This document shows positions 36,615 to 46,309 of a DNA stretch of 64,000 bases, in pieces. The DNA comes from Allobosea sp. 67-29 (GTDB lineage Bacteria > Pseudomonadota > Alphaproteobacteria > Rhizobiales > Beijerinckiaceae). Location: positions 432,129 to 496,128 of the forward strand of contig NZ_MKSQ01000005.1 in the NCBI RefSeq assembly GCF_001898115.1. The letters are read 5' to 3'. The notes beneath the pieces are model-generated. The model saw only the letters and a list, made by a program, of their open reading frames with translations. It was not told the DNA's origin and searched no databases. How positions within the stretch are numbered: the first letter of the stretch is position 1; the number at the start of each line of letters is the position of its first letter. Both the position numbers and the translations under genes were made by a program.

Positions 36615-37760
36615 TCAGAAGCCCGAGCGCGGACGATAAGGCTGCGGCAGGTCGCGGGCGTTGCTCAAGGCCAATGCCAGTTCCGTGATGTGCAGCGCCA
36701 GCGCGCCGGAGAAGCGCGGCGCCTCGCGGCGTGCGATCGCCTCGGCCTGATCGGCGACGCCGCGCATGAAGTCGATCTGCGAGGGATAGTTCGGCAGGCC
36801 CTTGCTCGCGGGCTGCGCCGGATAGGGCAGGCGGCGGCCCGGCGTCGGCTTCCACGGCAGGGCGCGGCCGAGCTTCGCCTCGGCGCGGGTCAAGAGCCGC
36901 CCCAGCAGCGGCCGTGGCGCATCGACCTCTTCGATATGGATCGCCGAGCGGTTGTCCCAGAGGTCGCGCACGGTGAGCGAACCCTTCTCGGCGAAGACCT
37001 GCAGCGAGCGGTCGCGTGGCGCGGCGAGGCCGCTGGTCAGCCGGGCCACAACGCCGGAACGGAAATTCAGGCAGCCGACCGAGAAATCCGGCGCCATCGT
37101 GATGTGCCCGGTGCCCGGCCCCTTGTCCGGGAAAGTCACGGCCGAGAAGGCGGTCAGGCTCTCGACCGGGCCGAACAGCGTGACCAGCCAGGAGAGAGCG
37201 TAGCCGGCATGCTCCAGCGTGCAGCCGATCTCGAATTCGTGCAGCCCCGGCCAGGGCGCGCCCGAACGCGAACGCCAGCTCGCCCATCTCTCGCGAAAGA
37301 CCGGGCCGTCCTCCATCGCGGCATAGACCAGCCGCGGCGTCCCGATCCGCGCCGCGCGCAGGGTGTCCTCGACGAGGCGATGTGCATCGCTGAGCCCGTT
37401 GGCCGGCGCCGTCGCCAGCGTCAGCCCGCAGGCGTGCGCCTGCGCGATCAGCGCCTCGGCCTGTGCCAGCTCCATCGCGAGCGGCTTCTCGCAATAGACA
37501 TGCTTGCCGGCGGCGAGCGCGCGGCTGGTGATCTCGTAATGGCTTTCCGGCGTCGTCAGGTTGACGACGATGCCGACGGTCGGATCGGCGAGAAGCGCGT
37601 CGAGATCGGGATAGGCCGGGACATTGTGGAAGCCGCTGAAGCCTTCGAGGCGTGCGGCGTCACGGTCCCAGGCACCCGCCAGCGACAGGGCCGGGTGGTT
37701 CGCCAGCGTCGTCATGTAGTAGTCGGCGACGAAGCCCGTGCCGACGAGCGCGATCTTCAT
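36615..37760 (-). CDS. Gfo/Idh/MocA family oxidoreductase
   Basis: A second member of the family, 381 residues, opening MKIALVGTGFVADYYM. The catalytic lysine is in YCEKPLAMELAQAE. The ATG at 37760 is the family start; a longer opening upstream adds unrelated residues. It is not a close copy of the product of 35568-36614, so the pair is not a recent duplication. It is convergent with that gene with no base between the stop codons. Substrate unknown. Confidence 0.88.
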   Translation of the reverse strand: MKIALVGTGFVADYYMTTLANHPALSLAGAWDRDAARLEGFSGFHNVPAYPDLDALLADPTVGIVVNLTTPESHYEITSRALAAGKHVYCEKPLAMELAQAEALIAQAHACGLTLATAPANGLSDAHRLVEDTLRAARIGTPRLVYAAMEDGPVFRERWASWRSRSGAPWPGLHEFEIGCTLEHAGYALSWLVTLFGPVESLTAFSAVTFPDKGPGTGHITMAPDFSVGCLNFRSGVVARLTSGLAAPRDRSLQVFAEKGSLTVRDLWDNRSAIHIEEVDAPRPLLGRLLTRAEAKLGRALPWKPTPGRRLPYPAQPASKGLPNYPSQIDFMRGVADQAEAIARREAPRFSGALALHITELALALSNARDLPQPYRPRSGF

Positions 37761-37845
37761 GATCCGGTTCCGTTGCGCCGGCAGGCAGCCGACGCAACAG
37801 CCTATCTCAGGCAAGAATGAAGATCGGCTTTCGCGAAGCCGAGGC

Positions 37846-38826
37846 TCAGGCCGCGCCGATCGCGTTCGACGGCGTCTGGCGGTCGGTGATCTGCTGGCCG
37901 AACAGGCTGCCGGCGAGCTCCACCGCGAGCCGGGCCGTCTGGCCGCGATCGTCGAGGAAGGGATTGAGCTCGACGATATCCATCGAGCGCACCAGCCCGG
38001 AATCGTGCAGCAGCTCCATCACAAGATGCGCCTCGCGATAGGTCGCGCCGCCCGGAACGGTGGTGCCGACGCCAGGCGCCAGCGGAGGGTCGATGAAATC
38101 CACGTCGAAGGAGACGTGCAGCACGCCATCGGCCGCGCGCACCTTCTCGATGACCTGACGGATCAGCACGCCGACGCCATGCTCGTCGATGGCGCGCATG
38201 TCGGCGACATCGACGCCGCGCGCCTTCACGGCCGCCTTCTCGAGCGGGTCGACCGAGCGGATGCCGAACAGGCTGAGCTGCGCCGGCGTGATCGAGGCGC
38301 GGGGCTCGCTGCCGAGCAGGTCATCGAGCCCGGCCTCGCCGCAGAGGAAGGCCGAGGACATGCCGTGCATGTTCCCCGAGGGCGAGATCGCCGGCATGTT
38401 GAAATCGGCATGGGCGTCGAGCCAGAGCACGAAGAGCTTGCGGCCCTGCTCCTGCCAGTGGCGGGCGACGCCGTTGACCGAACCCATCGACAGGCTGTGG
38501 TCGCCGCCGAGGAAGATCGGCGTGGCGCCGGTGCGGGCAAGCGCGTAGGCGCGGGCGCTGAGCGCACGCATCCAGGCGGCGATCTCGTTGTAGAAGCGGG
38601 CGTTCTCCGGCGCGGGCCCGCCCACGGGGGCCAGGTCGCGCGGTAGGATGTCGCCATGGTCCTCGACCGCGTAGCCGAGGCTTTCCAGCACGCCGACGAG
38701 ACCGGCGGTGCGCAGGCCGGCCGGACCCATCAGCGCGCCGCGGCGCGAGGCGCCGACCTCGATCGGCGCGCCGAGCAGGGCGATACGGCCCTGGGAAGCG
38801 GGAGCGTTCGTGGGATTCGCGGTCAT
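37846..38826 (-). CDS. rocF: Arginase
   Basis: Ureohydrolase that splits L-arginine into ornithine and urea with two manganese ions. The 326-residue protein has all metal ligands: His110 (GGDHSLSMG), Asp137, His139 and Asp141 (DAHADFN), and Asp241 and Asp243 (SFDVDFIDP). The SGNMHGM block supports arginase rather than agmatinase or formimidoglutamase. It feeds ornithine to the cyclodeaminase at 29047. It stands alone on the minus strand, 85 bases from the oxidoreductase gene downstream. Confidence 0.93.
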   Translation of the reverse strand: MTANPTNAPASQGRIALLGAPIEVGASRRGALMGPAGLRTAGLVGVLESLGYAVEDHGDILPRDLAPVGGPAPENARFYNEIAAWMRALSARAYALARTGATPIFLGGDHSLSMGSVNGVARHWQEQGRKLFVLWLDAHADFNMPAISPSGNMHGMSSAFLCGEAGLDDLLGSEPRASITPAQLSLFGIRSVDPLEKAAVKARGVDVADMRAIDEHGVGVLIRQVIEKVRAADGVLHVSFDVDFIDPPLAPGVGTTVPGGATYREAHLVMELLHDSGLVRSMDIVELNPFLDDRGQTARLAVELAGSLFGQQITDRQTPSNAIGAA

Positions 38827-38932
38827 GCTGGCAGTCCGTTGATGCGATTTGACGGGCGCGTTGCGCCGATGCGCCGTGCATGGCGCATCGGTTTCCGCCT
38901 GTCGAGTGCCGTGCCGGCGTGACCGTTTCGTG

Positions 38933-39754
38933 TCAGCCCAGGCCGAGCACGCCGCGCAGCTTGGAAAGGTCCTCGGCCAGCGTGGTGATCATCGCGGCGA
39001 GCGCCTTGCGGTCGGCCTCGCTCAGCTTGTCGTAGGTCTCGAAGCCGCCATCCTTGAGCTTGTACTTGGCCAGCGTCTGGTCGACGGTCGCGAAATTGGC
39101 GTCGATCTTCTCGGCCAGCGCCTTGTCTTCCTTGACGACGAGCGGCCGCAGCAGGTCGACGATCTTCTTGGCGCCGTCGACATTGGCCTGGAAATCCCAG
39201 AGATCGGTGTGGCTGTAGCGATCCTCCTCGCCGGAGACCTTGGTCGCTGCGACCTCCTCGATCAGCGCCGCCGCGCCGCCGACCATCTTGTCCGGCGGAA
39301 CCGTCAGACCCTTGATGCGGCCCTGCAGTTCGGAGACGTCGGCCATCAGCCCGTCGGCGAAGGGGGCCAGACCCTCGGTGCTGTTCTTGGCGAAGAGCCC
39401 GTATTCGATGCGGTGGAAACCGGTGAACTCCGGGTCCTTCTCGGCCTTCTCGTGATCGTCGGCCCGCGAATCGATCTTGCCGTCGAGATCGCTGAACAGT
39501 TCCGCGACCGGTTCGATCATCTCGTAGGAGAAGCGTGTCGGCGCGTAGAGCGCCTTCGCCTTGGCGAGGTCGCCGGCCTTGACCGCATCGGTGAAGGCCT
39601 TGGTGTCCTTGACCAGCTTGTCGACGCCCTGCGAGACATAGAGCTTGTATTCGGCGACCGGGGCCACGAGGTCGAGCGGCGAGGCGGCCTGTGCCGGTCC
39701 GGCGAGGGCGGCGATCAGGCCGGCCCCGGCCAGCCATGCGAAACGCAAGCGCAT
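38933..39754 (-). CDS. efeM: EfeO/EfeM-type periplasmic iron-uptake protein (M75 domain only)
   Basis: Periplasmic component of the ferrous iron uptake system. The 273-residue protein has a Sec signal peptide ending PAQA before ASPLD and a single imelysin-like M75 domain. The metal motif HxxE is His114-Arg-Ile-Glu117 (GFHRIEYG). There is no cupredoxin domain, which defines the short EfeM form as opposed to full EfeO. The cupredoxin is instead fused to the permease two genes upstream. It starts one base after the efeB stop. Confidence 0.9.
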   Translation of the reverse strand: MRLRFAWLAGAGLIAALAGPAQAASPLDLVAPVAEYKLYVSQGVDKLVKDTKAFTDAVKAGDLAKAKALYAPTRFSYEMIEPVAELFSDLDGKIDSRADDHEKAEKDPEFTGFHRIEYGLFAKNSTEGLAPFADGLMADVSELQGRIKGLTVPPDKMVGGAAALIEEVAATKVSGEEDRYSHTDLWDFQANVDGAKKIVDLLRPLVVKEDKALAEKIDANFATVDQTLAKYKLKDGGFETYDKLSEADRKALAAMITTLAEDLSKLRGVLGLG

Positions 39755-39755
39755 A

Positions 39756-41075
39756 TCAGTCTCCTGTCTTGCGGGGGGAAGTCGCGGTCGAGGCCGGCGC
39801 GATGCCGCGCGCGGCCCGGATCAGCCCCGCGCCGAGATAGCTTCCGGCATCGGGCACCCCGGGCAGGGCGAAGAAATAGCCGCCGCCGACGGGCTTGATG
39901 TATTCCTCCAGCGGCTCGCCATCGAGCCGCTTCTGCACGGCGATGAAGCTGCGCTCGAGATCCTGCTGGAAGCAGATGAAGAGCAGCCCCATGTCGAGCT
40001 GGCCGGCCCGGGTGACGCCGTTGGAATAGTTGAACGGCCGGCGCAGCATGCGGCTGGCTTCCGTCTCCGGCCGGCGCGGGTTGGCAAGCCGGATATGGGC
40101 GTCGAGCCTGGTGCGCTTGCCTTCGGGGTCGTCGGCGTAGCCCGGCGCGTCATATTCGCGATGGCCGCCGATTGGCGCGCCGCTCGCCTTCTCGCGGCCC
40201 ATGATGTCCTGCTGCTCGCCGAGCGGCGTGCGGTCCCAGCGCTCGACGAAGTTGCGGATGATCCGGACCACCTGATAGCTGCCCTGTGCCGCCCATTCCG
40301 GCTCGTCCGAGCCGGGCTGGACCCAGACCAGCCCGTTCATCAGCGTCGCGTCGGCAGCGTCGGGATTGGCCGTGCCGTCTCGGAAGCCGAGCAGGTTGCG
40401 GGCGCTCTGCGCCGGCTCGCCCGGCTTCGGCTTCAGCACCGGCACCGTGCCCTCCTGCTTCCAGCGCAGCACCAGCAGGTCGGGCGCGTTCTTCAGGATG
40501 TCCCGCAATGCGTGGATGTTCGTATCGGCGGTGTTGGAGCAGATCTGCAGGAGCAGGTCGCCATGGCAGAGCGCTCCGTCCAGCGCATCATTGGGGAAGC
40601 GCCGCATCCGCTGCAGGCGCTTCGGCTTGTGCGAGGCCAGCCCGAAGCGCTCGTCGAAGAGCGACGCGCCGAGTGCGACGGTGATCGTGAGATTGTCGGG
40701 CGCGATGACGGGGCCGAGGATGCCGCTGTCCGGCGGCGGGAAGCCTGGGTCGGCGGTCGGCGCGGGCCCGCCCTCGGTCAGGAAGGCGATGCGCTCGGTC
40801 AGCAGGCGGAAGAGCCGTTCGAGTTCGCCGGGCGAGGTCGCGGTGACGTCGAAGGCGGCGACGAGGCCGGTGGCCGGGCGCGGCGTGACGATGCCGGATT
40901 GATGGAGGCCGTAAAAGGGCTGGCGCTCGGCGGTCGTGTCGCTTTCGGGCGCCGCCGCTGGATTCTGTGTCGGCTCGCTGGCTGCCTTGGCGAGCGAGGC
41001 GCCGCCGAGGGCTGCTGCGCCGCCGGTCAGGAGCGAGCGGCGTGAGGGCGAGAAGGTCTGGCCGGTGCGGGTCAT
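39756..41075 (-). CDS. efeB: Deferrochelatase/peroxidase EfeB (Dyp-type)
   Basis: Dye-decolorising-type heme peroxidase of the Efe system, 439 residues. A twin-arginine signal ([15 protein letters not shown]) exports it folded to the periplasm. The Dyp motif GFRDGTANP holds the catalytic aspartate. It may oxidise Fe(II) or release iron from heme. Its ATG overlaps the efeU stop in an ATGA at 41072-41075. Operon order is efeU-efeB-efeM. Confidence 0.93.
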   Translation of the reverse strand: MTRTGQTFSPSRRSLLTGGAAALGGASLAKAASEPTQNPAAAPESDTTAERQPFYGLHQSGIVTPRPATGLVAAFDVTATSPGELERLFRLLTERIAFLTEGGPAPTADPGFPPPDSGILGPVIAPDNLTITVALGASLFDERFGLASHKPKRLQRMRRFPNDALDGALCHGDLLLQICSNTADTNIHALRDILKNAPDLLVLRWKQEGTVPVLKPKPGEPAQSARNLLGFRDGTANPDAADATLMNGLVWVQPGSDEPEWAAQGSYQVVRIIRNFVERWDRTPLGEQQDIMGREKASGAPIGGHREYDAPGYADDPEGKRTRLDAHIRLANPRRPETEASRMLRRPFNYSNGVTRAGQLDMGLLFICFQQDLERSFIAVQKRLDGEPLEEYIKPVGGGYFFALPGVPDAGSYLGAGLIRAARGIAPASTATSPRKTGD

Positions 41076-42901
41076 GATTTGCGCTCCGCCTCGGGCAAGG
41101 CGAGCGCCCTGCGCATGGCCGAAAGGTCTTCGCGCAGCGCGCGGATCGCGCCGCCCGGCTTGGCATCATGGGGCAGGGAGATGAGCACCGCTCTGGTCCG
41201 CGTCGCCAGATCGGGGTCGATGCGTGCCGTCAGCGGCAACAGCAGCTGCGCGATATGGCTCGCGGCCGCCACAGCCTCGGGGGAGACCGTCTCGCCGTCC
41301 TGGGAGGAGAGAAGCATGGCAGCGCCAGCCAGCATGGTGTCGGGCAGGACGGTGCGCTGGCTCAGAGCCGTGCGAAAAGCCTCGGCCGTGGGGCTGAGCT
41401 CGCCGGACGGTCCGCTCTCGTTGCCGGTCAGCGCGGCCTCGACCTTGCCGAACGACGCCTCGAGCTCGCCATCACCGGCCGTTGCCGGGCGCAAGGCGAG
41501 CAGGAGGGTAGCAGCGTCATGGCGGGCCTTGTCGGCAGCCGCCGCGTCGCCGGCGCCGCTGGCCTGCGCGAAAGCATCGAGTGCGGCGCCGAAGGCGGCG
41601 GAGCGCTCGCTCAGGAAGGCGCGATATTCGGCTGCCGGGCCGACCATGTCCATCAGCGTCAGGGCCGGGCGCGGCTGCCCCGTCGAGGCCTCGACGATCA
41701 ACCGCCCGCGCGGGGCGCCGAGCAATCCGCAGGTGATGGCGTATTCGCCGGGATGGAGCTGCGTCGTCAGCCGCCGCGACTGGCCTGGCGCGATGTTCTC
41801 GCGCTCCTCCAGCACCATCACGCCGTCGAGGATTTCCCATTCCAGCACGCGCTCGCCGCGGTTGCTGACGACGAAGCTGGCCTTGCCCGCGGGAACCGTC
41901 AGCGTCGCGGGCTCGCAGGTCCGGTCGGTGATCGCGATGGCGATGTCGCTCTTGCCCGGCTCGACGGCACGCCGGTTGCCGGCGGCGTAGACGAAGGCGC
42001 CGATGCCACCGCAGACCAGCAGCAGCGTGGCGATGCCGGCGAGCTTCAGCCGCGGCGAGCGGCGGACTCCGGTCCGGGGCGCGATCGTCTGGGCCTGCTC
42101 GCCTCGACCTGAGGAGAGGAACAGCACGAGCATCGGGATCAGGAAGGCGAGATAGGCGATGACCTCGCCCAGCGCCGCCCGCTCCTGGTAGCCGAAGAAG
42201 CCGGAGAGGATTGCGCCCAGTGCGCTGTCGGCCGGCAGCACCGTGCCGAGATCGTAGACGCCCTGCTGGAGATGGTTCCAGAGCCCGGCCTCATGCAGCG
42301 AGCGCACAGCGTTGGCGACCAGTCCGGCCGCGACGAACAGGATCAGGACGCCGGTCCAGCGGAAGAAGACGCGCAGGTTGAGCTTCACGCCGAGCGCATA
42401 GATGGCATAGCCGATGACGGCGGCTAGCAGGAGGCCGAGCCCGGCGCCGAGCGGAGGTGCCCAGCCGGCGTTCTGCTGGAAGATGGCGAGCAGGAAGAAC
42501 ACCGATTCCAGCCCCTCGCGCACCACGGCGAGGAAGGCGAGGCCGACGAGCGCGAAGCCCTGGTGCTCCCCGGCCAGCGCCGCATCGACGCCGGCCTGCA
42601 GCTCGCCCTTGATCGAGCGCGCCGCCCTGCGCATCCAGAACACCATCGAGGTCAGCATCGCGGCGGCGACAAGCCCGATGACGGCCTCGAACAGCTCCTG
42701 CCCGCGCTGCGGGAGTTCGCCGGCGACGATGTCGAGCGCGGCACCCGCCACAAGGCTGACGGCGCAGGCGAGGGCGACGCCGATCCACAGCGCCGGCAGC
42801 CATTCGCGCCGCCCGCTCCTGACCAGATAGCTCGCGACGATGCCGACGATCAGCGCGGCCTCGACGCCTTCGCGCAGCATGATGAGGAAAGGTACGATCA
42901 C
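41072..42901 (-). CDS. efeU: EfeU iron permease fused to a cupredoxin and a degenerate M75 domain
   Basis: A 609-residue fusion. Residues 1-270 are an FTR1-type, seven-helix iron permease with both REGxE motifs, Arg10-Glu14 and Arg128-Glu132. A further helix near 288-310 leads to a cupredoxin-like domain at about 315-405 with copper/iron-ligand candidates ([17 protein letters not shown]). The remaining 200 residues resemble an M75/EfeO domain at both ends ([12 protein letters not shown] and [16 protein letters not shown]) but lack its HxxE motif. EfeU normally is only the permease, so this moves the EfeO cupredoxin onto the channel. It heads the operon; an Irr-like box lies about 100 bases upstream. 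Confidence 0.88.
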   Translation of the reverse strand: MIVPFLIMLREGVEAALIVGIVASYLVRSGRREWLPALWIGVALACAVSLVAGAALDIVAGELPQRGQELFEAVIGLVAAAMLTSMVFWMRRAARSIKGELQAGVDAALAGEHQGFALVGLAFLAVVREGLESVFFLLAIFQQNAGWAPPLGAGLGLLLAAVIGYAIYALGVKLNLRVFFRWTGVLILFVAAGLVANAVRSLHEAGLWNHLQQGVYDLGTVLPADSALGAILSGFFGYQERAALGEVIAYLAFLIPMLVLFLSSGRGEQAQTIAPRTGVRRSPRLKLAGIATLLLVCGGIGAFVYAAGNRRAVEPGKSDIAIAITDRTCEPATLTVPAGKASFVVSNRGERVLEWEILDGVMVLEERENIAPGQSRRLTTQLHPGEYAITCGLLGAPRGRLIVEASTGQPRPALTLMDMVGPAAEYRAFLSERSAAFGAALDAFAQASGAGDAAAADKARHDAATLLLALRPATAGDGELEASFGKVEAALTGNESGPSGELSPTAEAFRTALSQRTVLPDTMLAGAAMLLSSQDGETVSPEAVAAASHIAQLLLPLTARIDPDLATRTRAVLISLPHDAKPGGAIRALREDLSAMRRALALPEAERKS

Positions 42902-43001
42902 GGCGAACCAGCTACGATGCGCGTCGCGGGCGCTGCCGTCCGCGGCACAGATGCCCCGTGCCTAGGCATCCGGGGCGCGCAGGTCAACCGAAACCGTTCA
43001 C

Positions 43002-43018
43002 TTTAGAACGATGATAAA
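43002..43018 (-). promoter_or_regulatory. Candidate Irr box (iron control element)
   Basis: TTTAGAACGATGATAAA matches 14 of 17 positions of the rhizobial ICE motif as I recall it, TTTAGAAyGATTCTAAA. It lies 101-117 bases before the efeU start, in AT-rich DNA. Irr is the main iron regulator using this motif in Hyphomicrobiales. The right arm is imperfect. Confidence 0.45.
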
Positions 43019-43049
43019 CTACTGAAATCGCTGATGTTCTTGCCTCGGT

Positions 43050-43077
43050 GCCTCGCGAATTCTACCGCCCGCGAGGC
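43050..43077 (-). terminator. Possible terminator hairpin of the aldehyde dehydrogenase gene
   Basis: Perfect 8-base stem GCCTCGCG / CGCGAGGC with a 12-base loop, 10 bases past the stop at 43087. No T-tract follows on the minus strand, so factor-independent termination is doubtful. Confidence 0.35.
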
Positions 43078-43086
43078 AGCGCGCCC

Positions 43087-44469
43087 TCATGGCCGCTTCA
43101 GCAGAATCATCTTGTCCTGCGTCATGTCGTGCATGGTGTAGGGGATGCCGCCGGTGCCGTAGCCCGAGACGCGCCGCCCGGCAAACGGCATCCAGTCGAC
43201 GCGGAAGCTGGTCGGGTCATTGATCATCACCGCCGAGGCCTCCAGCCGGTTCGCGGCCCGGAGCGCGACATCGATGTCCTGCGCGAAGATGCTCGACTGG
43301 AACGAGACCGGCAGCGAATTCGCACGGGCGATGGCGTCGTCGAGCTCGCGAAAGCGGTAGATCGCGACGGCCGGTCCGAAGATCTCCTCCCGCGAGATGC
43401 GGGCTTCCGGCGCGGGATCGACCAGCACGGCGGGCTCCAGCGTCGTCTCGGACAGGCGCCTGCCACCGGTCAGCAGCTTCGCGCCGCCCTTGACCGCCTC
43501 GTCGATCCAGGAGGCGACGCGGTCGGCCTCCTTCGGCGTGATCAGCGGCCCCACCTCCGTGTCCTTCAGCGTCGGGTCGCCGGTGCGCAGCGACTTCACC
43601 CGGGCGACCAGCCGCTCGGTGAAGTCGTTGACGATGGAGTCGTGCACGTAGATGCGCTGCGTCGACACGCAGACCTGCCCGGCATGGTAGTAGCCGCCCT
43701 TCACCAGCGGTTCGATGATCGCGTCGAGCTTGGCGCTCTTGTCGACGATCGCCGGGGCGACGCCGCCATGCTCCAGCGCCGAGCGCGCGCCGGGCGCAAG
43801 CTTCGAATGCAGATACCAGCCGACCTTGGCCGAGCCGATGAAGCTGAGGAATGCGATGCGCGGATCGGTAGCGAGCTTTTCGGCCAGCGCGGTCTCGGCG
43901 GGCACGAAGCTCTGGCACCAGGCCTCGGGCAGCCCCGCCTCATGCACCAGCTTGACGAAGTCGAGGCAGGAGAGCGGCGTCGTGCCGGCCGGCTTGACGA
44001 TGACCGGGCAGCCGGTGGCGATCGCCGGCGCGACCTGATGGACGATCAGGTTGAGCGGGTGGTTGAAGGCCGAGATCGCGGCGACGATGCCGATCGGCTC
44101 CTTGGTTGTGAAGGCCCAGCGTCCGTCCGCTGCGGCCGAGAGCCCCATCGGGATCTCGCGGCCGGCGAGGTTGCGCAGTTCGTCGGCGGCGTTGTGGACG
44201 CCGTCGATGGCGCGGTTCGTCTCGACGATCGCATCCGGCAGGGGCTTGCCGCCTTCGCGTGCGATCTGCATGGCGAAATGGTCGCGCCTGGCCTCCATCA
44301 GCCCGGCGAGCTTGCGCAGGATCGCGATGCGCTGATGCGGCTTCAGCCAGGCGTCGCGGTTCGCGAAGACCTGCTGCGCCGCCTGCAGCTTGCGTTCGAG
44401 TGCGGCCTCGTCGTCGGTCTCGATCTCGGTGATCGGCGCGCGGTCATAGGCCTGAACAACCTGGAGCAT
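43087..44469 (-). CDS. Aldehyde dehydrogenase family protein
   Basis: A 460-residue aldehyde dehydrogenase. The catalytic cysteine is in HAGQVCVSTQRI and the glutamate in LEHGGVAP, where the usual LELGGK is altered. FIGSAKVG forms the cofactor turn. This pattern is seen in sulfo- or phosphonoacetaldehyde-type and related dehydrogenases, but substrate cannot be fixed. It lies 36 bases downstream of an acetolactate-synthase-like gene on the same strand, so both probably act on one substrate chain, an aldehyde formed by the ThDP enzyme being oxidised here. Confidence 0.87.
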   Translation of the reverse strand: MLQVVQAYDRAPITEIETDDEAALERKLQAAQQVFANRDAWLKPHQRIAILRKLAGLMEARRDHFAMQIAREGGKPLPDAIVETNRAIDGVHNAADELRNLAGREIPMGLSAAADGRWAFTTKEPIGIVAAISAFNHPLNLIVHQVAPAIATGCPVIVKPAGTTPLSCLDFVKLVHEAGLPEAWCQSFVPAETALAEKLATDPRIAFLSFIGSAKVGWYLHSKLAPGARSALEHGGVAPAIVDKSAKLDAIIEPLVKGGYYHAGQVCVSTQRIYVHDSIVNDFTERLVARVKSLRTGDPTLKDTEVGPLITPKEADRVASWIDEAVKGGAKLLTGGRRLSETTLEPAVLVDPAPEARISREEIFGPAVAIYRFRELDDAIARANSLPVSFQSSIFAQDIDVALRAANRLEASAVMINDPTSFRVDWMPFAGRRVSGYGTGGIPYTMHDMTQDKMILLKRP

Positions 44470-44505
44470 GGTCGTCTCCTTCGGGGAATGCGGTGAGCGC
44501 GAGGG

Positions 44506-46161
44506 TCAAGCCAGATCGACGTCCGGCACCTTGTTCCTGAGTTCCTCGACGAGGACGCGCGTATTCTCGGAATAATCGATCGGGCAGTCGACGAGATGGA
44601 CGCCGCCGCCCTTGAAGGCCGCTTCCAGCGTCGGCGCCAGCGCTTCGGCAGAAGTCACGCGCGAGCCCTTGGCGCCATAGGCCTCGGCATAGCGCACGAA
44701 GTCGGGATTGCCGAAGGTCATGCCGAAATCGGGGAAGCTGTCGACGGCCTGCTTCCAGCGGATCATGCCGTAGGCGCCGTCGTTGAGCACGAGCACGACG
44801 AGGTCGAGCTTGAGCCTGACCGCGGTCTCCAGCTCCTGCGAGTTCATCATGAAACCGCCGTCGCCGCACACCGCCATGACGCGCCGCTTCGGATGCAGCA
44901 TGGCCGCCATCATCGCCGAGGGCAGCCCGGCCCCCATCGTCGCCAGCGCATTGTCGAGCAGCAGCGTGTTGGCGACATGGGTGCGGTAGTTCCGCGCGAA
45001 CCAGATCTTGTACATGCCGTTGTCGAGGCAGACCATGCCGTCCTCAGGCATCACCGCGCGCACGTCGTGGACGAGCCGCTGCGGCGTCACCGGGAAGCGG
45101 TCTTCCTCGGCGCGGTCGTTGATCTTCGCCAGGATGCGCTGGCGCAGCTCGAGCGTCTTCGTCTGCTCGGGCAGCTTGCCGCCGAGCCGCTCCGCCAGCG
45201 CCGTCACGCTCGCGCCGATATCGCCGACCACCTCGGCATCCGGATGGTAGACCTGTTCGACGGTGGCCGACTGGTAGCCGACATGGATCACCTTCGGCCC
45301 GCCGGCCGAGCGCATCAGGAAGGGCGGCTTCTCGACCGTGTCGTGGCCGATGGCGATGATCAGATCCGCCGCGGCGACGGCCTCGTGGACATAGTCCCCC
45401 TCCGAAAGGGCGGCGGTGCCCAGATAGAGGTTCGAGCCGCCCGTGACGGCGCCCTTGCCCATCTGCGTGTTGAAGAACGGCACGCCGAGCCGGCGCACGA
45501 AGGCCGAGAGCGGCTCGACCAGGCGCGGCCGGTTGCCGGCGGCGCCGATCATCACCAGCGGGCGCTTCGCGGCGAGGATCATCTGCGCCGCGCGGTCGAG
45601 CGCGCTCCCCGGCGCGACCGGCTGGTCGAGCGGATGGACCGGGATCACCGGGACATCCTCGATCTCCTCGGCGGCGACGTCCTCCGGCAATTCGAGATGG
45701 ACCGGCCCCGGTCTCTCCTCCATGGCGACGCGGAAGGCATCGCGCACCGTCGCGGGAATGCTGGCCGGGCTGACGATCTGGCGGGTCATCTTGGTCAGCG
45801 GCCGCATCGAGGCGACGACGTCGACGATCTGGAAGCGCGCCTGCTTGGCGGTCATGATCGCCTTCTGCCCGGTGATCAGGATCATCGGCATCGCGCCGAG
45901 ATGGGCATAGGCCGCGCCGGTCGAGAAATTGAGCGCGCCGGGGCCGAGCGTCGCCAGGCAGACGCCGGGCTTGCCGGTGAGCCGGCCATGGGTCGCGGCC
46001 ATGAAGGCGGCGGCCTGCTCGTGCCGGGTCAGCACCAGCTCGATCTTCGAGCGCCGCAGGGATTCGAGCACGTCGAGGTTTTCCTCGCCCGGAACCCCGA
46101 AGACGCGCTCGACGCCCTCGTTCTCCAGTGCCTCGACCAGAAGATCCGAACCCTTCTTCAT
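44506..46161 (-). CDS. Acetolactate synthase large subunit-like ThDP enzyme
   Basis: ThDP-dependent enzyme of 551 residues, close in pattern to catabolic acetolactate synthase (AlsS/IlvX). The activating glutamate is Glu48 in TRHEQAAAFMA. The ThDP/Mg motif is CGDGGFMMNSQELETA...NDGAYGM. No small regulatory subunit gene is adjacent, so it is unlikely to be the anabolic IlvB. The ATG at 46161 begins MKKGSDLLVEALENEGV; the upstream opening has no homologous features. It heads a two-gene unit with an aldehyde dehydrogenase. The true reaction may be decarboxylation of another 2-oxoacid. Confidence 0.88.
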   Translation of the reverse strand: MKKGSDLLVEALENEGVERVFGVPGEENLDVLESLRRSKIELVLTRHEQAAAFMAATHGRLTGKPGVCLATLGPGALNFSTGAAYAHLGAMPMILITGQKAIMTAKQARFQIVDVVASMRPLTKMTRQIVSPASIPATVRDAFRVAMEERPGPVHLELPEDVAAEEIEDVPVIPVHPLDQPVAPGSALDRAAQMILAAKRPLVMIGAAGNRPRLVEPLSAFVRRLGVPFFNTQMGKGAVTGGSNLYLGTAALSEGDYVHEAVAAADLIIAIGHDTVEKPPFLMRSAGGPKVIHVGYQSATVEQVYHPDAEVVGDIGASVTALAERLGGKLPEQTKTLELRQRILAKINDRAEEDRFPVTPQRLVHDVRAVMPEDGMVCLDNGMYKIWFARNYRTHVANTLLLDNALATMGAGLPSAMMAAMLHPKRRVMAVCGDGGFMMNSQELETAVRLKLDLVVLVLNDGAYGMIRWKQAVDSFPDFGMTFGNPDFVRYAEAYGAKGSRVTSAEALAPTLEAAFKGGGVHLVDCPIDYSENTRVLVEELRNKVPDVDLA

Positions 46162-46309
46162 CGCCAGCAGCCTTTCATGGAGCCCCGTCCGCCGGACCAA
46201 GGCTAGGCGCTGGACCTAGGAAGGCAACCGTCGAGTTGCGAGCGGCGGCAACGCATGGCGGCCGCGCCCGGGGCGCAGCGGCGTGATGCGCGACGACGGG
46301 CCCCTCCGC

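Noticed and set aside
35568..37760. The two Gfo/Idh/MocA genes as an inverted duplication
   Set aside because: Their sequences differ in length and in motifs around the catalytic lysine, so they are distant family members.
44506..46161. Anabolic IlvB of branched-chain synthesis
   Set aside because: No ilvH or ilvC is adjacent, and the pattern is closer to catabolic AlsS-like enzymes.
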